From assembly GCA_023548195.1 (NCBI GenBank), contig JAJHZJ010000252.1, forward strand, positions 751,501 to 815,500: 64,000 bases of DNA, written 5' to 3'. The position numbers and the translations under genes were made by a program. The stretch comes from Bettongia penicillata ogilbyi. Lineage: Eukaryota > Chordata > Mammalia > Diprotodontia > Potoroidae. The notes below the pieces were generated by a model that saw only the letters and a list, made by a program, of their open reading frames with translations, had not been told where the DNA came from and did no database searches. Shown piece after piece: positions 35,976 to 52,400 of the stretch (position 1 is the first letter of the stretch; each line of letters starts with the position of its first letter).

Positions 35976-36143
35976 CACAATAAGTGTTCACTTATCTCTG
36001 TACAGATTGTCTCTGTTGTGCATTTTCCAAGCAGTTTTTGAACCTAGAGTTTCTCCTTTAAGCACACCATCCATTTTTGTATGCCTAGGGAATGCAAATT
36101 GATGTAAATAGTAGTCAAGGGAAAACCTAAATAGGAAGGAAAA
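35976..36143 (+). repeat. Direct repeat copy 2, downstream of a CASK exon
   Basis: Second copy of the repeat at 34784-34952, about 1.19 kb further on and 570 bases after the exon end. Similarity starts and stops abruptly at both ends. No tail or terminal motif marks it as a known mobile family. Confidence 0.85.
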
Positions 36144-37439
36144 AAAACTCTTGCAAAAGCAGTTACATATGAAATAAAAACATTAACACAATTTATAGGG
36201 GGAGATATTTCTTATAGTCGCATATACTTCATTTTTCATTCATTCCTATTAATAGATTCCATCTAAAAATCTGTCCCATTTTAGTTTTTTTCCCTCCTTT
36301 ACCTCTGCACTTTTCCCCACATTTGTCTTCCAGTTGTCAGTCTTCCAATGACTAGATCAGGGATTTGGCCAACAATGGCTAATCATTAGTACAGTTGGTC
36401 CCTACCAACCATAAGAACCATTGTTCTTATGTAGAATTTAATACATCCCCCTCTGAAAAAAAGGAAAAAAAAGAGAAACAGCACATAAGCCTTTGTAATA
36501 CTGTCACATTTAAATTTTTTTCTTACATTGCATTCACACCTAGTTACACCACAGGTGAGAAACATCAAAATAGCAAGGTTTTATTCTAGAGAATTTCCAC
36601 AATGGCAGAGATTGGTGAGAGCTTCTCTTAGGCATGTTATTTTACTTAACAGAACTCACTGTAACTTATCACTTACCCCGCACCTAGCATGCATCTTCAG
36701 GCCAGATGCTTGAGCATTGCATCCTAAGAAAGGAGATAGACAAAATGCTGTTTATCCCGACATCAAGCCCAACTGCATAAAAACCTGGAGTTAAACAAGT
36801 ATTTCTTTCCTGTCTAAGACAAAATTGGATCTAATATTAGAGGAAGCTGATGAAAAATTATGAAATTTGCCATTTTCACTAATTCTAACACTTTTGTTTG
36901 GTGACTGAGTATTGAACCATGGTCTAAGAACAAAATTATTAATTTGGATACCAAAATTGTAAACTGATAGTTTCTACTGATGATACCTCCAAAATATTAG
37001 AAACTAGAAAGAAACCACAGACTGTTTTCATACATTATAACCCTACTTAGTAGATAGACCTTCTGTTTTTCTCAGTGTAGTTCAGTTTTCAGTTAGTAAT
37101 CAAAAAGTCAGACCTAGTTTTTAAGATCAGTTCTGCCTTTTGTAGTAATTATTGCATTTAACTAGACTTCTTGAACATCTGTATATTTCTCCATGCTCAT
37201 TTATTTGCTAAATTGCTTGAAACCCTGCGTGATGACTATGTGCTGCATGTGGTCACGTTTTCTTTTCTCAATATTCAGTTTTTCGCATGTAAGTCTGAAG
37301 AACTTCCTGATGGTTAACCCATCGTGAAAATGTGTTGTTAAATGTCAAATAGTCTATAAAAAAAACTTGAAAATACACTCTAAATAAATGAGTGAGAAAA
37401 GACATAATATTGTTTTTGGAGCCAGAAAGACTTGGTCTG
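36144..37439. other. AT-rich intron, nothing recognised
   Basis: No gene or clear repeat seen. Confidence 0.35.
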
Positions 37440-37800
37440 ATCCCTCCTTTATGTGACAGGTCTCCATATACTTGAACATGGCTGTCATGGTTCTCCTGAT
37501 TAATCTTTCTGTAGGGTAAAAATCCCCAATTCCTTCAACTGACAGTCACTTAAGGTCATTCACCAATGTGGTTCCTCTTCTCTGAACACTATCCAGCATA
37601 GTAACGTCTTTCTTTAACCATGGTTCCAGAACGGCAAGCATAGTACTTCAAATGAGGTCTGACATGAGCAGAAGACAGTGGCACCATCACTCCCTTTTGT
37701 CTGGAAGCCATGCTGCTCTTAATGTAGACCAAGAATTTAGTCCCTTTTTTTTTTTTTTTTTTTTTTGCTGCCTCCTCATATTGCTACTCCTCAATCTTTT
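37440..37800 (-). mobile_element. L3/CR1 LINE 3' region, antisense
   Basis: The order of motifs (cctcttctctgaacactatc, catagtacttcaaatgaggt, ctgacatgagcagaagacag, tgtagaccaagaatttag, then a T-run and gctgcc) is that of a reversed CR1/L3 3' region as known from birds and mammals. Two long T-runs lie at 37744-37766 and 37798-37811. Confidence 0.65.
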
Positions 37801-39639
37801 TTTTTTTTTTTCCAAAATAACTGTCTAGCCTTGCCCCTCCCTATCTTGTTCTTTTAAAGTTAACTGCTTTGGGGGTCCTCTTGTGCTTTCTCCATGCTAT
37901 CCATCTTGAAGAGTGTATACATACACACATACACACAGTCTTTTCCCACTCTCATTCCTTTTCATTTAAAGACTAGATTTAGATTTGCAAGACTACTTGA
38001 CAAATACATTCTTACCAGCCTTTATTAGTTAGGCTCTTAACTCAAGTCAGGAGACTGTCATGCCAGTATTTTAAGCTGTAGTACAAAAGTCCTACACCCA
38101 TCTTAAGATACTGCCTCCTTAAGCCAATTGTTTAATGACAGATGAGTATTTCTCTCCATCATCCTTTGCCTCAGAAGTCAAAAGTGAGGAAAATACAACC
38201 TGTTCCCCTATGAGCTTCACTTTCTTTCTCATTCTCAGTAATCATTAGCAGTACTTTTTAGCTTCTTTCTGCAATGGTATTTGTATCCATGTGAATAGAC
38301 AAAAAGGAGTAATCATCATCTATTTTAATAAATCTTTAGAGGTTGTCTGACATGTCATACATACATGTCTTGGGGAGATAGTAGACCTCTGTTGTTAAAT
38401 AATGGCCTAAACACCCCTGAGCATGAATTCACTAAACTGTATTACTTATTACTCTTTGATTCTTTTTCCTAAATACCTTTGAGGCCTTCACTAAATGATC
38501 TCATATTCTTATGCTGTATCATTCTCTGAAGGACAAGTAGCTTCTTCTTTCTTAGAGCATTCCCTTCTTTAGAAAGAGTGTCAGATCTGGCTTTATGCTT
38601 TAATTGTACATCTCTCCTTTTCCTTCTCTTGATCTACCTCACTTTTACCTCATATCTCCATTTTCTTCAAGTTCCTTCACTTTCTGTGCCAGAGAAAGAT
38701 CAGCCTATACTTGGTACAGGGATAACAGTCACTTTTCTGTGCATGAAATACAGGCACATTCATGCAAGTCACTGCAAAATCTCCACTACTCTTTGGACTG
38801 AATGAGATTTTTCAGTTTCTTTTTTTTTTTCCTGTTTGTAGATACTTACACTTTTACCTTATCCACTTGTTAAAACTTTAACAAGTAATTATGACTTCTC
38901 AATAACTTGATGGTCCTGCTCAGTCCCCTTTCCTTAGACTCAACACTCATTCCAGCAAGGACACCTGCCTCTCCATCAGCCATAAAGGAACCTGTGCAGT
39001 TCTTTCATCACTCTGTTCCACTCACAAATCCACTTTTTCATGTTGCTTTACCTTCCAATTACCTTTTGTTGTGTATCTTGTCTTTTCTTGCCACTGTGTT
39101 GTCCTTTTCCATCTTGAGTCTTCTTTGGGTTTTCTTCTCATTCTTCCTAGGTCTTCCTTAATCTTTCTTGATCCTTTTATTGTCCTTGATATCGCTCTTC
39201 TTCTGGCTTCAAGTAGAATTTGACAGTATTTGGTTCTGGAGATTGTTTTCCTTTAAATTTCCTCCAAAATTTATCCAAATTTTTGCTTGCCAGATTCAAC
39301 CTCTCAACTTCTGACTTAATTCCCTAGCCCAAACACCTCCATGATTTCTTTCTTCATATCCGTCTTCAGCCCTGTCTTTTCCTGTTCTTCCTTCAGTATG
39401 CTTCAGAAGTCTGAAGTTTAGCAAGAGTACACATAAAGATTTATATTTGGATTCAGAAATGAGCCACACAGATACAAAGATGGGGAAGACATGACTGGAC
39501 ATCAGATACTGTGAACAATACTGAAAGAGTTTAATAAAGTAAGAGCTCAATATGAGTCACTGTGGTCACCTGGCAGTGAATAAAACAACTTCCGTCTTGT
39601 GCTTCTGTGAAACAAATATATTTTTAAACAAGTGAGATG
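37801..39639. other. Pyrimidine-rich intron, nothing recognised
   Basis: No gene. Short open frames around 38578-39161 are low-complexity Leu/Ser/Phe readings of T-rich DNA. Confidence 0.35.
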
Positions 39640-40140
39640 ATTTTATCATGTTTTGCTGTGGTCAGATCACATCTGCACTATTGGGTTCAATTCCAAATGC
39701 TAGGGATGGACAAGTTGAAGTGTATCTAAGAGAGGTACCTAGTATAGGCCCTCCGGAGAGAAGTGAAACTATGCCTTGAAGTTCCATTGAAGAAACTGGG
39801 GATGACACTGAAATAATGAAGGGAGTGAGGAACTCACATCATAGCTGACTTCAGAGATCCAGAGGATCGTCATGTGGAAAGGAAATCAGACTTCTTATTT
39901 CTTATTTTGTCCCAGAAGGCAAAATAGGAGCAGTGAGTTGAAGTCTCAAAGAGGAACGCAAGCCCTGGCCAAATATGAGGAAAAAACCTCCTGGTGATTA
40001 GCGCTATTCAAAGGTAGAATGTTAAATCATTTTAATAAGAAACAGAGTCTATCAATCTACAATGAAAGATGATACTTTAATTGTAGATTTTTCTGGGAGA
40101 AGTTAATCACTTTCCTCAAATTCATATATGGTGGAATAAA
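39640..40140 (+). mobile_element. L3/CR1 LINE 3' region
   Basis: Sense order: gtcagatcacatctgcacta, gaaactggggatgacact, gatcgtcatgtggaaaggaa, gtcccagaaggcaaaatagg, aaaaaacctcctggtgatta. Diverged, no frame. A possible L3 terminus lies near 40755-40790 (ccttccagctctgaaagtct). Confidence 0.6.
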
Positions 40141-40826
40141 ATGCCTTTATATAAGGAAACTTTCTCTTACAATGAGAAGAAATTTCTCCTTGATTTTGGT
40201 CATAATGTTTTTTTCTAGGGGGAGCTTATTTTCTTCAGATATCAGTATCAGAAATCTAGGTATGGTAGGCAGCCTACAGGAAATGATGAGCAGTTGCTCT
40301 CAGTTGGTACCATATTCCCCCCCAAAAAATTGCAAAGGCACAATTACTATTTCAACTTCAGTTTCAAAGTCCAACTTAGACTTTTTATGGATTTAAGAAT
40401 TATTCTTTGTTATTCAGAGTAGCTTTTCTTCATCCAATTTATGTCCATGGCTTTGGAGTATTACCTCATTTTCTTAAAGTATAATGTTAATGTAGATAAT
40501 GTAATAAAATGTTAAGTTGTCAAAAATGTTCAGTTCTAAGAAGGAACTTAGAGATTACTGGTTAATATGACCCCTAGCCATAACTAAGCTGAGTAAATGA
40601 AACTGATTCTCTAAATACTTCTAAGACATTTTGTTAAATGTGCCAGTTTTATTGAATTTAATTTTTAGTTTCAAAGGAAATTTTCTTTCCTGAAAGTAGT
40701 CCTGTTACTTTATGATTCTCATTTTAGTTTTCATCTATTCAGTTGGATTTTTTTAAAGTCCCTTCCAGCTCTGAAAGTCTGTGAAGTCTATTCGGTTACC
40801 TGACTCCATTAACTTCTTGATCTGAC

Positions 40827-40892
40827 ATTCAATTTGAATTTATGATTCCTAAAGATCAGTGAATTCAATTTGAATTTATGATTCCTAAAGAT
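40827..40892 (+). repeat. 30-base tandem duplication
   Basis: A perfect 30-base unit (attcaatttgaatttatgat then tcctaaagat) at 40827-40856 is repeated at 40863-40892, with a 6-base spacer (period 36). Confidence 0.95.
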
Positions 40893-40934
40893 TGTATTGA
40901 TGATCAAGTGGGATAATACTGAGTTTTGTGTCAA

Positions 40935-41170
40935 TAAATAATTCAACAAACATTAATTAGTCACCTACTGTGTATCAGGCAAGCAGTCAACAAACATTTA
41001 AGTGCCTGCTATATTCAAAGCACACTGTCTTAAGTATTGGAGATACAAATAAAAAGTGAGACAGCCATTGCCCGCAAGGAGCTTACAGTCCACTAGGGGA
41101 ATGCAACATGTTTACAGGTAAGTAAATACAGAAGCTATGCAAAATAAATACAGAGTGATTGCAGTGGGAT
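40935..41170 (-). repeat. L2 ends, antisense
   Basis: Two reversed L2-type starts follow each other: ttagtcacctactgtgtatc, then aacatttaagtgcctgctat. The second runs on through ggagcttacagtccactagg. Confidence 0.6.
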
Positions 41171-41929
41171 GAGACTGACGCTCAGGGTCTCATATTGAGT
41201 GGTTTATCTTTTGACCCCCAAGATTAGGAACAATGAGATAAAAGAATTCATGAAGCACTTGGCATAGTGGAAGGAAAGTCCTTGTCGCCTTACTGACAGG
41301 AGTGTCATATTTTCCCATGTTGTAGTGGCAGCCGTAGGATTTTGTTTTGTAGGCCACATTTTAAAACTAACAATGATAACTTCGTGTTTGGGGTTAAATG
41401 CGCTCCTGCTCTGTTGGAAACCGTCTTCTCTTTTAGAGATTCTGCCGCCTGTCACTTCTAGAGTCATTTTCCAAAAAAGCCATGCTGGGTTTTAATTCTG
41501 CTTTAGATAACCCTAATTGCATATCCCCTTCGAAATGCAGGTGCTGATATTACTAGTGTAACACATTGTAAGTCTCTTGAGAGCAAGCACACAATCCTTG
41601 AAGTATTTTCTGAAGGTTTGTCAATTCATGCAACTAATATATCACCCAGCATTTCAATCCAAACAATGATTTTTTCATTAAGTAAGAAGATATCACATAT
41701 ATTTTGCACTCAGGTACAGTAGTGCTATATAATTTAACACTTAGCAGAAACTAATATATGTTTCTTGAATTTAATCATGCTCTAAAAGAATCCTAATTTA
41801 GAAGCAGAAACTAAAATTGATGCATTCTACATAGGACTTTAATGAGCCTCACTATTGTGTAATCTAGCCTAGTATAGTATTTGGTACAACTTGGGGTACA
41901 TCGTGGACCCCATTCAGGCTCCGTCAAAT

Positions 41930-42890
41930 ATCTTTCACATCCTTCCGTGCCTCTTCACTCTCTCCTGCATCTGCCTTTTATCTGCTCGTACAGCTGTTAC
42001 CAAAGAATCACTTCAGTTCTTTTTAAAAATTTAGTTATTTAAACTGAATCCCTCTCTCCAGTCATACCTCACTTCAGTCCATCCTCATTACGGCCAAAGC
42101 AGTCATCATAACACATTATCACTGTTTTGTTCAAAAACATTTAAGAACTTGCTTTGCTCCTAAAATTAAAAACAAAACCTTGGCGCACAGTGTTTTAAGT
42201 ACTTCTACAGTCTGGCTCAATCTGTCTTCCCAGGCTCATTTCTTTCCATTCCCCATCACTATCCTTAAGCCAGCTTACTTCACTACCTCAGCCCTGCTCT
42301 CATCCTGTCCTCTCTGAGATCTATCCATTGATGCCAACTGCCCACCCTGCACTGCCTCCATCTTCCACATTTCCTCCTGTTGAAGTACTTCTCTTCATTC
42401 AGTATCCAGCTCAAATGTGTTTCATCCTTGAAGGCCACTTTGATCTTCATCAGTAAAGTTATTTATTTCTCCCTCTTCATATTTGTAGTGTGTTTTGGTG
42501 ATAACAGTCCTTTGCCTTTTTGTCATTCCTGTTCATGTGCATGACACATATCCCTAGTCAGTGTCTTCTTAAAGGTGTTTTTTCTGCAGCCTGCCCCCCC
42601 AAGCCTCGAATGCCCTCTCTCTTCATGTTAGCCCAAGTGTCAGCTCTGGCAGGAATACCCAGCACATGACTGACACTTAATAAGTTCTTGTTGTTTTCTC
42701 ATCTTCCCCAAGTGTAGTTCTCTCTCACCTCCAGGAATTACTATTTCATTTTTGGTCCTTATGTTCCCAGCGCAGTGCTTTGTACATAGTAGGTGCTTAA
42801 TAAATGATGTCTGTATCCCCAGTACCTAGCAGAGTGCATTTGACATAATAGGAACTTCACAAATGTTTCAGTTGAATTGGTGAGCATATG
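41930..42890 (+). mobile_element. L2 LINE 3' region
   Basis: Sense L2 3'UTR, about 760 bases to 42690 (gtctggctcaatctgtcttc, ccagctcaaatgtgtttcat, tacccagcacatgactgaca). Further L2-like termini follow to 42890 (agtgctttgtacatagtagg, tgcttaataaatgatg). Confidence 0.65.
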
Positions 42891-45678
<2,788 letters not shown>

Positions 45679-45693
45679 AACATTATTAATGTT

Positions 45694-46414
45694 CCTTTTG
45701 ACCCAGAAATAGCACTACTAGGACTGTATCCCCAAGAGATTATAAAAACGGGAAAGGGTCCCACGTGTAAAAAAATATTTATAGCAGCACTCTTTGTGGT
45801 AGCCAAAAACTGGAAGTCAAGGGGATGCCCATCAATTGGGGAATGGCTGAATAAATTATGGTATATGAATGTAATGGAGTACTATTGTGCCATAAGAAAT
45901 GATGAACAAGAAGACTTCAGGGAGGCCTGGAAGGACTTATATGATCTGATGCTGAGCGAAAGGAGCAGAACCAGGGGAACTTTGTGCACAGCAACGACCA
46001 CAGTGTGCGAGAGTTTTTTATGGTAGACTTGGAACTTTGTAATTACACAAGAACTTACTGAGAAAAAAAAAAATCCTAATGTCGGTCTTCTAAGGCAAAT
46101 TGCCTTCCACACTCAGAGAAAGAAATATGGAAGTCATTTGCAGAATGTAGCAGATTATGTTTGTGTGTGGGTGGGTTTTAGTGTATTATGTTTTGATTTG
46201 TTATATGATTTCTTCCATTTATTTTAGTTCGACTACGTAGCATGACTATAGTGAAAATGTGCTCAATAGGAAAGTATATGTAGAACCTAAACAGAATTGT
46301 ATGCTGTCATGGGGAGGGGGCGGTATTGGGGGAAGGGTGGGGGGGATAAAATCTTAACTTTAAGGAAATGATTGTAAAACATTAAAAAAAGTAATAAAAA
46401 AATATATTAAAAAA
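45694..46414 (+). mobile_element. 5'-truncated L1 3' end with perfect target duplication
   Basis: About 720 bases: the ORF2 C-terminus (KNWKSRGCPSIGEWLNKLWY then MNVMEYYCAIRNDEQEDFRE at 45799-45918), a stop at 46024, and a 3'UTR with a G-rich tract at 46312-46345. An A-rich tail follows. The 15-base aacattattaatgtt is duplicated exactly at 45679-45693 and 46415-46429. Open ORF2 frame and perfect duplication suggest a fairly recent insertion. Confidence 0.92.
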
Positions 46415-46429
46415 AACATTATTAATGTT

Positions 46430-49400
46430 GCTTTTTGTTTCTGGAAGAAGTTTGCGGTCATTAAGGGAGCATTGTAATTTCCAGAAGACAAGCCAACCCA
46501 TTCCCTTCCCATTCAATTCTGGACCAGTTGTCCATTTGCACTGTTTGTCCCTGATGTATGCATGGTCCTGTAGATTGCCCTTCCAACTATCCATTGTAAT
46601 GTAGGCAGTAGGCTTTTTTATCCACTTGGCCTTTTCTGTGCATATAATTAGTCCCTTTACTTTGGAGTGGTCACAGATCCCTTCCAGGTGACTCTGTGGT
46701 GTTTGGGGGCTTTATTGCAAGTAGTCCAGTCTCATTCACAAACAAGAGTATCTGGAGTATCTCGCCATCCATTGGACATTTCTCCTGACCTTGGACTCTT
46801 TGCTGAGCCTCCTTCATGGCAGTGGTAAACACCTTTTGCAAGCATTTGTCCCTTTGTTTTATGTCTCTCCTGTTATTTATCATCAAAGGGCTGTCAAATA
46901 AGGTTATTTTCATTACATTTTTCAAGAAATCTTTTGATAATCAGGAAACTTAATATCAAAAGAGGGTTTTAGGATGTCATTTTGCTTTTCCAAACCAAAT
47001 ACTTTTTAAAAATAATCAAAAACAGTATTCAATGTGGTCCGCTATGACATACTACTTGCAAAAGCCTGCTTGTTTACTACAGATAACCTCACCAAGGTTG
47101 CTTTCCATCAAGTATAGATAATTCTTATAAAAATTTAAATAGGTAGGAAAGATGTGTGAGTCAATAGTTGTTTTCTCAGTCACTTTTTTTTTTTTACTAA
47201 ATTAATAAAGTCCAAAGTTGCTTCCATACTTTTCATATTTCCCTTTCGAATACTTTGGGACCCAATCCCCCAAAACACAGTTTTGTCTTCCCTTGCTTGG
47301 ATCCTTCTTTGTCCACTTAATGTGGTTAAGTTACTTTTCCTATCTTCTCTCTAGTTCCACTTATGGAATGCTTTTTATAAACACATGGGCCTGCAGTGTT
47401 GGAGTCCAAGTGTAGGTGCTTCATCATCTTGATGGCTTAAAAAATATTTATTGTAGAAATAATCATAAATCTTAATCCTTTTTTTTCTGTGTTGCTATTA
47501 TTCCGTTTTCATCCTTAAATGCTCTTGGAATGAGTTTGTTTAATTGAGTTTTTCGGTAAGCTTTTTAAAAACTGATTTAGCTGAGTTACCCTCACTGCTT
47601 GCCATGCTGCTCATCATTTTACAATTTAGCTCTCTTAAAATGTTTTCTTCTGAATTTAGCCTTAGTATTCAGCAAATTCTGGCTGTTAACAATAAGATAT
47701 ATAACCTGCATATGCCTACTTCCTTGGCTACTTGGAAGAGTTTTTGAACTGTCAGATAAAATCATTTCACAGATTTGCTTGAGCATTTGGACTTGTAAGT
47801 GGTAAATAATATTGGAGAAAGAATCAGGAGGACTCCCTAAAAGTGAACAAGGTGGGTTATGATCTGTGTCAATAGAAAGAAACTTACATCAATGTGATGA
47901 CAGATCCATTTAAGTTTTGATGTATATAAATATTTCCTATTCCAGAAGTTGATGTGGCTCTCATAATTGCTTGGTTTACTGTATGGAAAATATCTGGATA
48001 GTGAGTTTAATAACTAAAATACAGTTTTATCCTCTTTTTCATTAGGGGAATCCATTATATCCTTTTTTCTTCCTTCAGATGACAAGACTAAGTAAACTGT
48101 AGAATAATTGGACATAAGAGGATTGTAAACTGTATTCACTCTCATTTCAGTAGCATAATCATGAAAGTCTAGAAAACTATGGCAGTTGGAAGCCAGTGAT
48201 ATTCTGTAAGAGATGTATTTGTCAAAATTGACATGTCTTTTAGAAAATAGACTTTTTTTACTTGTCCATTTAAAAGATCCATTAAACTTGAATGTACTAA
48301 TAATGACTAGTCTTGTGCATTTTACTTTAAAAGTATTCTCTGATGTACATTTTAAAAGTCAAGTAAACTGCTAAATAGTAAAATAAAAGTGAAATGTGGA
48401 ACAATAATTAGATCAATTACCAACAGTCATAGTTTATAAAATATGGATATTTTCATTTGGTTCCATTTTAGATGTCTTGGGCTACCATAAAAGTATTGGA
48501 GAGTATGCTTAGAGACTAAGAATTTTCTCAGTAACTCTCATCTAAAGAGCTATCAGATGAATCATTCACTTGGAACTCTGCTATAAATCTAGCTATTTAG
48601 CAATCTGTAGGTTTACCATAAGAGAGTGTAGTACAAATGAGGAATTATGTTAAATAACAGATTAACCTCATGCCTTCAAATTCTTAAGTGTAGTTAAATA
48701 TTTTTTAAAAGAGTATGCAAATCATCAGTGGGGAAAAATCCCAGGCATTATTATCCTTCCCCAAAAAAGTAGCCGATAATGTGTCAATTACCCACTTGCC
48801 TACTTTCCTACCTCTATAAAATGTTTTATGAGCATTCTATTTATACTCATCAAAAATATTCTTGATGAGTGTACGAGAAGGAAGCAGGCAGGTGTTTACA
48901 AACAATATTCTACAGTCAGCCACATCTTTTCAATCACACAGTTAATTAACAGATTAAAAATACAGAGTCTTTCTGTGTTCATTAATTTATTGACTAGAAT
49001 AAAATGCCATCTTAAAAGTCGTCCTCTAGCAGGACATCTACTTGAACGTGTCAAAATCACACCAGATTTCTTGAAAGATGTAACACATATTCCCTATGAG
49101 TGGTAAGTTTCCTCTGTATTTTCCTGTTTGTGAATAATACTATACTGAATTCATCAAGATTCAGAATACTAACACCTTCAACTTGAGATCTTTAATCACT
49201 CTAAAGTATTTGGCGTATCACAGGAAAAATCACGCAGGTAAAGCATTCCTTTATGTAAGCTGTGATGTGATGTTAGATGGGCATTCCATAAGCCTGATCT
49301 GTCAGAATGTATATCTTGGACAGAAACTATGGGTGTGATGAATGGATGAATTGGATAGAGAATTGACTAGAAAGTGTATAGTGGTTGGAACTTTTTTTTG

Positions 49401-50879
49401 GAAAATGTTATTGACAACCTTTTGCTTTTACATTTCAGTGTGTTTTTCCCAGTCTCTTTCCTAGAAAGTTATATCTTATTACAAATGATGAAAAAAGAGG
49501 GGAAAAAGTTAGGCAAAATTAACCAGCACATCAGCTAATTATATCCATGCCAAGTCCTCCACCTCTGCAAAGAAGGCAGAGTACACAATAGTCCGAATGA
49601 CCACAAGTTTCTCGTGAAGGGTCTGTGAAGTCTCTTCTAACTCCGAATCTATGATCTTTTGTTCTCTGCAAAGGCAAGGATTAATATTCTTCCATGGGTA
49701 CCATCTGATACTAAGTCAGGAAGCAGGACGGTTTGAAAGGAATTAAAGTGTGGGTCACCAAAAGGACATAGTGGGTGTGAGTAGAGAGAGCATCATTACA
49801 AATAATGAACTCGGCAGTAGAAAGTGTATAAAGATTATCACCATATAGATAGAGGATTTGAAAAGGAGACAGCCAATCATCTGGGAACATAAAGAGTTAA
49901 CTGTATAATTTACAAGCAAGTACGGACAAGAGCCACACAGGATGAGAAGGATGGATGGATGGTGACCTGTGTTCTGGAAAGAGCACCCATGTCAATGAGA
50001 TGAAAGATATATCAATTTATATGTATGTTGTCATTATTCTTTAGAGTTCAGTAGTAGATGGGGAATGTGATTCCTGTCTATCACATTGCTTCAGTGGGAA
50101 GTATCTCAACTTTGAAATAAGTTTTCTGGGAATGCAATTCTACCATAAGTTTGAGTATAGTCATTCTAATTCCCTCAATGCATGGATGTATTTAGAGAGG
50201 GAAATGAAAGAATTAAACAATGTGCTCTTTATAGTACAGTATATAGAAATACAGTATATGTCAAAATTCATTTCTCTGTCATAACTTAAAAGGGAACATT
50301 TGTGTTCTAGAAGAGAAATTACTAGATTAAGATTCATTTTCTCTTCCTGATTCTATTGCTGATTTGCCCAGTGACTGTAGACCATTAACTTTATCTCTCG
50401 GGTCCTGATTTCATCATTTAGTTGTGCATCATTGTACTTTATAGAGAGCATTATTATAGCAGATTAATTGTTCCAAAGGGCCTGCAAAAGCAATTATTAC
50501 AGGTTTGTTACTATCCATATCAAGAAACAGAGAAAGATTAAGTCATGTGGCTGTAGTTATGCACACAATGAGATTTAAAACTATGCCTCTACTAAGGCAT
50601 ACTAAGTCCAGTACTCTTTCCACCGTTCCACATTACCTCTTCGGCCCAGAGAACTTAAATTGAACCTTCCTCAATCTGTTAATCCTTCCACATCTGAGAA
50701 AATTCTCTCCTTTCTTAAATTGTAGGAAGATTCTTAAGCAGGTATGCATTGCCTTCCAGCTTTCAGATTCTGTAATTCTGTGAGATTTTTCTAATGTACT
50801 TTCTCTGGATTTTTCCTTTGCCCTCCTCACTCAGCGCATAATATACACTTAGTCATAAATGTTTGTTGACTGAATAAAA
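46430..50879. other. AT-rich intron, nothing recognised
   Basis: No gene. A possible L3 terminus lies near 49610-49660 (gaagtctcttctaactccga). No other repeat is assigned. Confidence 0.35.
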
Positions 50880-52400
50880 GACAAATGGGAGAAAAAGTCT
50901 ATAAATAGTACAATGATATTTGGCAACTGAAGAAATAAGGAGTTTGAGGAAGATGAGATGATTTCAAGGTTGGGAATCTGGATGACTAGAGGAATGATGG
51001 TGACATGAATAGAAATAGGAAAGTTTGAAAGGCAAGATGGGTGGGGGATGTGTGAGGTCTAAATAGAATGTGTTGTTTTGGACATAATTGAATTTAAGAT
51101 TCCACAGGAGTTCCAGGTGGAAATGTCCATCAAGTAGCTGGTAATACAGAGCCAAAATCAGATTACATGGCAGGTTTTGGTAATCATGTGCATAAAATTG
51201 ATCATTGAACTTAGAATTGGTCAGATTATCTAAGGATTGAGGGATTATCTAGGGGAAAGATTATCTGGGGGAAGAGAAGAGGTACCAAGTTAGACATGAA
51301 GTGATTTAAAAAGAGCAATCTGGAAGGTGCAAAGGAGAGAAAAGTGTGCGTAGTGAGAAAAGGCCATCAGACGTAATAAGAGATCTTTGTTAGCTCTTGA
51401 GAGGAGTTCTTCACTAATGTGGAAGTGTTGTATTGTGGTTATGGTTGCGGTTTGTCCTTTGTTCTCAAAGAGGACCGTGCCATTAGAGAGATGATGATGT
51501 GATCTGAAATTGACTTTGATTGGAGGGAAGGAGGGCTGTGCAGAGTCACCACTCACTTTCTCCTCCAGAGCCATCTGGTTCAGTGACCAGATATTGAACA
51601 GGACTACTGAAGGTGGCCTAGGATGCAGTGGGAGATCTGTCTGGGAGTTTGGCATTGATAGAAGAGATGTAAGATGATAGCTTGAGGAAATGGCAGAGTC
51701 AGGTGAAAGAGAGAGATCCATGCTGTTGTAGGTAGCTAGGAATCAACCAATGGAGAGGAAGGATTGAAAATGGAAGGAGAGAAAGGGATCAGGGACACAT
51801 GAAACTTAGCAAAGAGAATTCTCTTCAGAGACTGGAGCAAAGGAGAGAAGGAGTGATTATGAAATGGGGGATTAGACTGAGGGGTTGGGGAGAAGGGGAA
51901 TTCCTAGCAGGTAGCACCTGTTTTCTTAGTAAAGAGGAGACGAGGTCTTCTGTTAATTGGAGTGGAGGAGGGTAGTGTAAGAAATCTGAAGAGATGGAGA
52001 AATTCCTATAGAATCAGTCAGAGAAGATTAAAAGGATTGCCATGCAGCCATGCGGTCCTAGTAGAAACTCGGTAGCATGTGTTTGCAGTGAACACAGCTG
52101 ACATGGTTACATGACAATGTCTAAGAAATTTCAAAAGCACTTGAGCAGAAACAGAAAGTGTTTGCTGGGGTAGCCAAGAGGGTTTGTCAGGAAGAGACTG
52201 GTAATAGAGATTCAAGAATAGGTAATAGGTAAAGACCAGTTATATTGTGAAGACTATATAGGGAAGAATTGAGGCCAGAGAAAGTGAGATAGATTGGAAG
52301 AACACAGTGTGGAGGGAATGGAAGAAGAAGAAGAAATTTGGAGGATTGAAACAGAAGAGAAGATTGAAGGAAGGGATGGTAAGGAGCAGTTTTAGAGATT
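50880..52400 (-). mobile_element. L2 LINE internal 3'UTR, antisense, split by a SINE-like element
   Basis: 50930-51420 (gggaatctggatgactagag, gttttggacataattgaatt, gtggaaatgtccatcaagta) and 51650-52400 read as consecutive parts of a reversed L2. A SINE-like element at 51430-51640 lies between them. Confidence 0.6.
51430..51640 (-). repeat. SINE-like element with the agaggaccatgac tail, short copy
   Basis: Contains tcaaagaggaccgtgccatt, attgactttgattggaggga, ctggttcagtgaccagatat and ggcctaggatgcagtgggag, collinear with 34195-34370. The part ending in ccctttaataaaa is absent. Confidence 0.75.
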
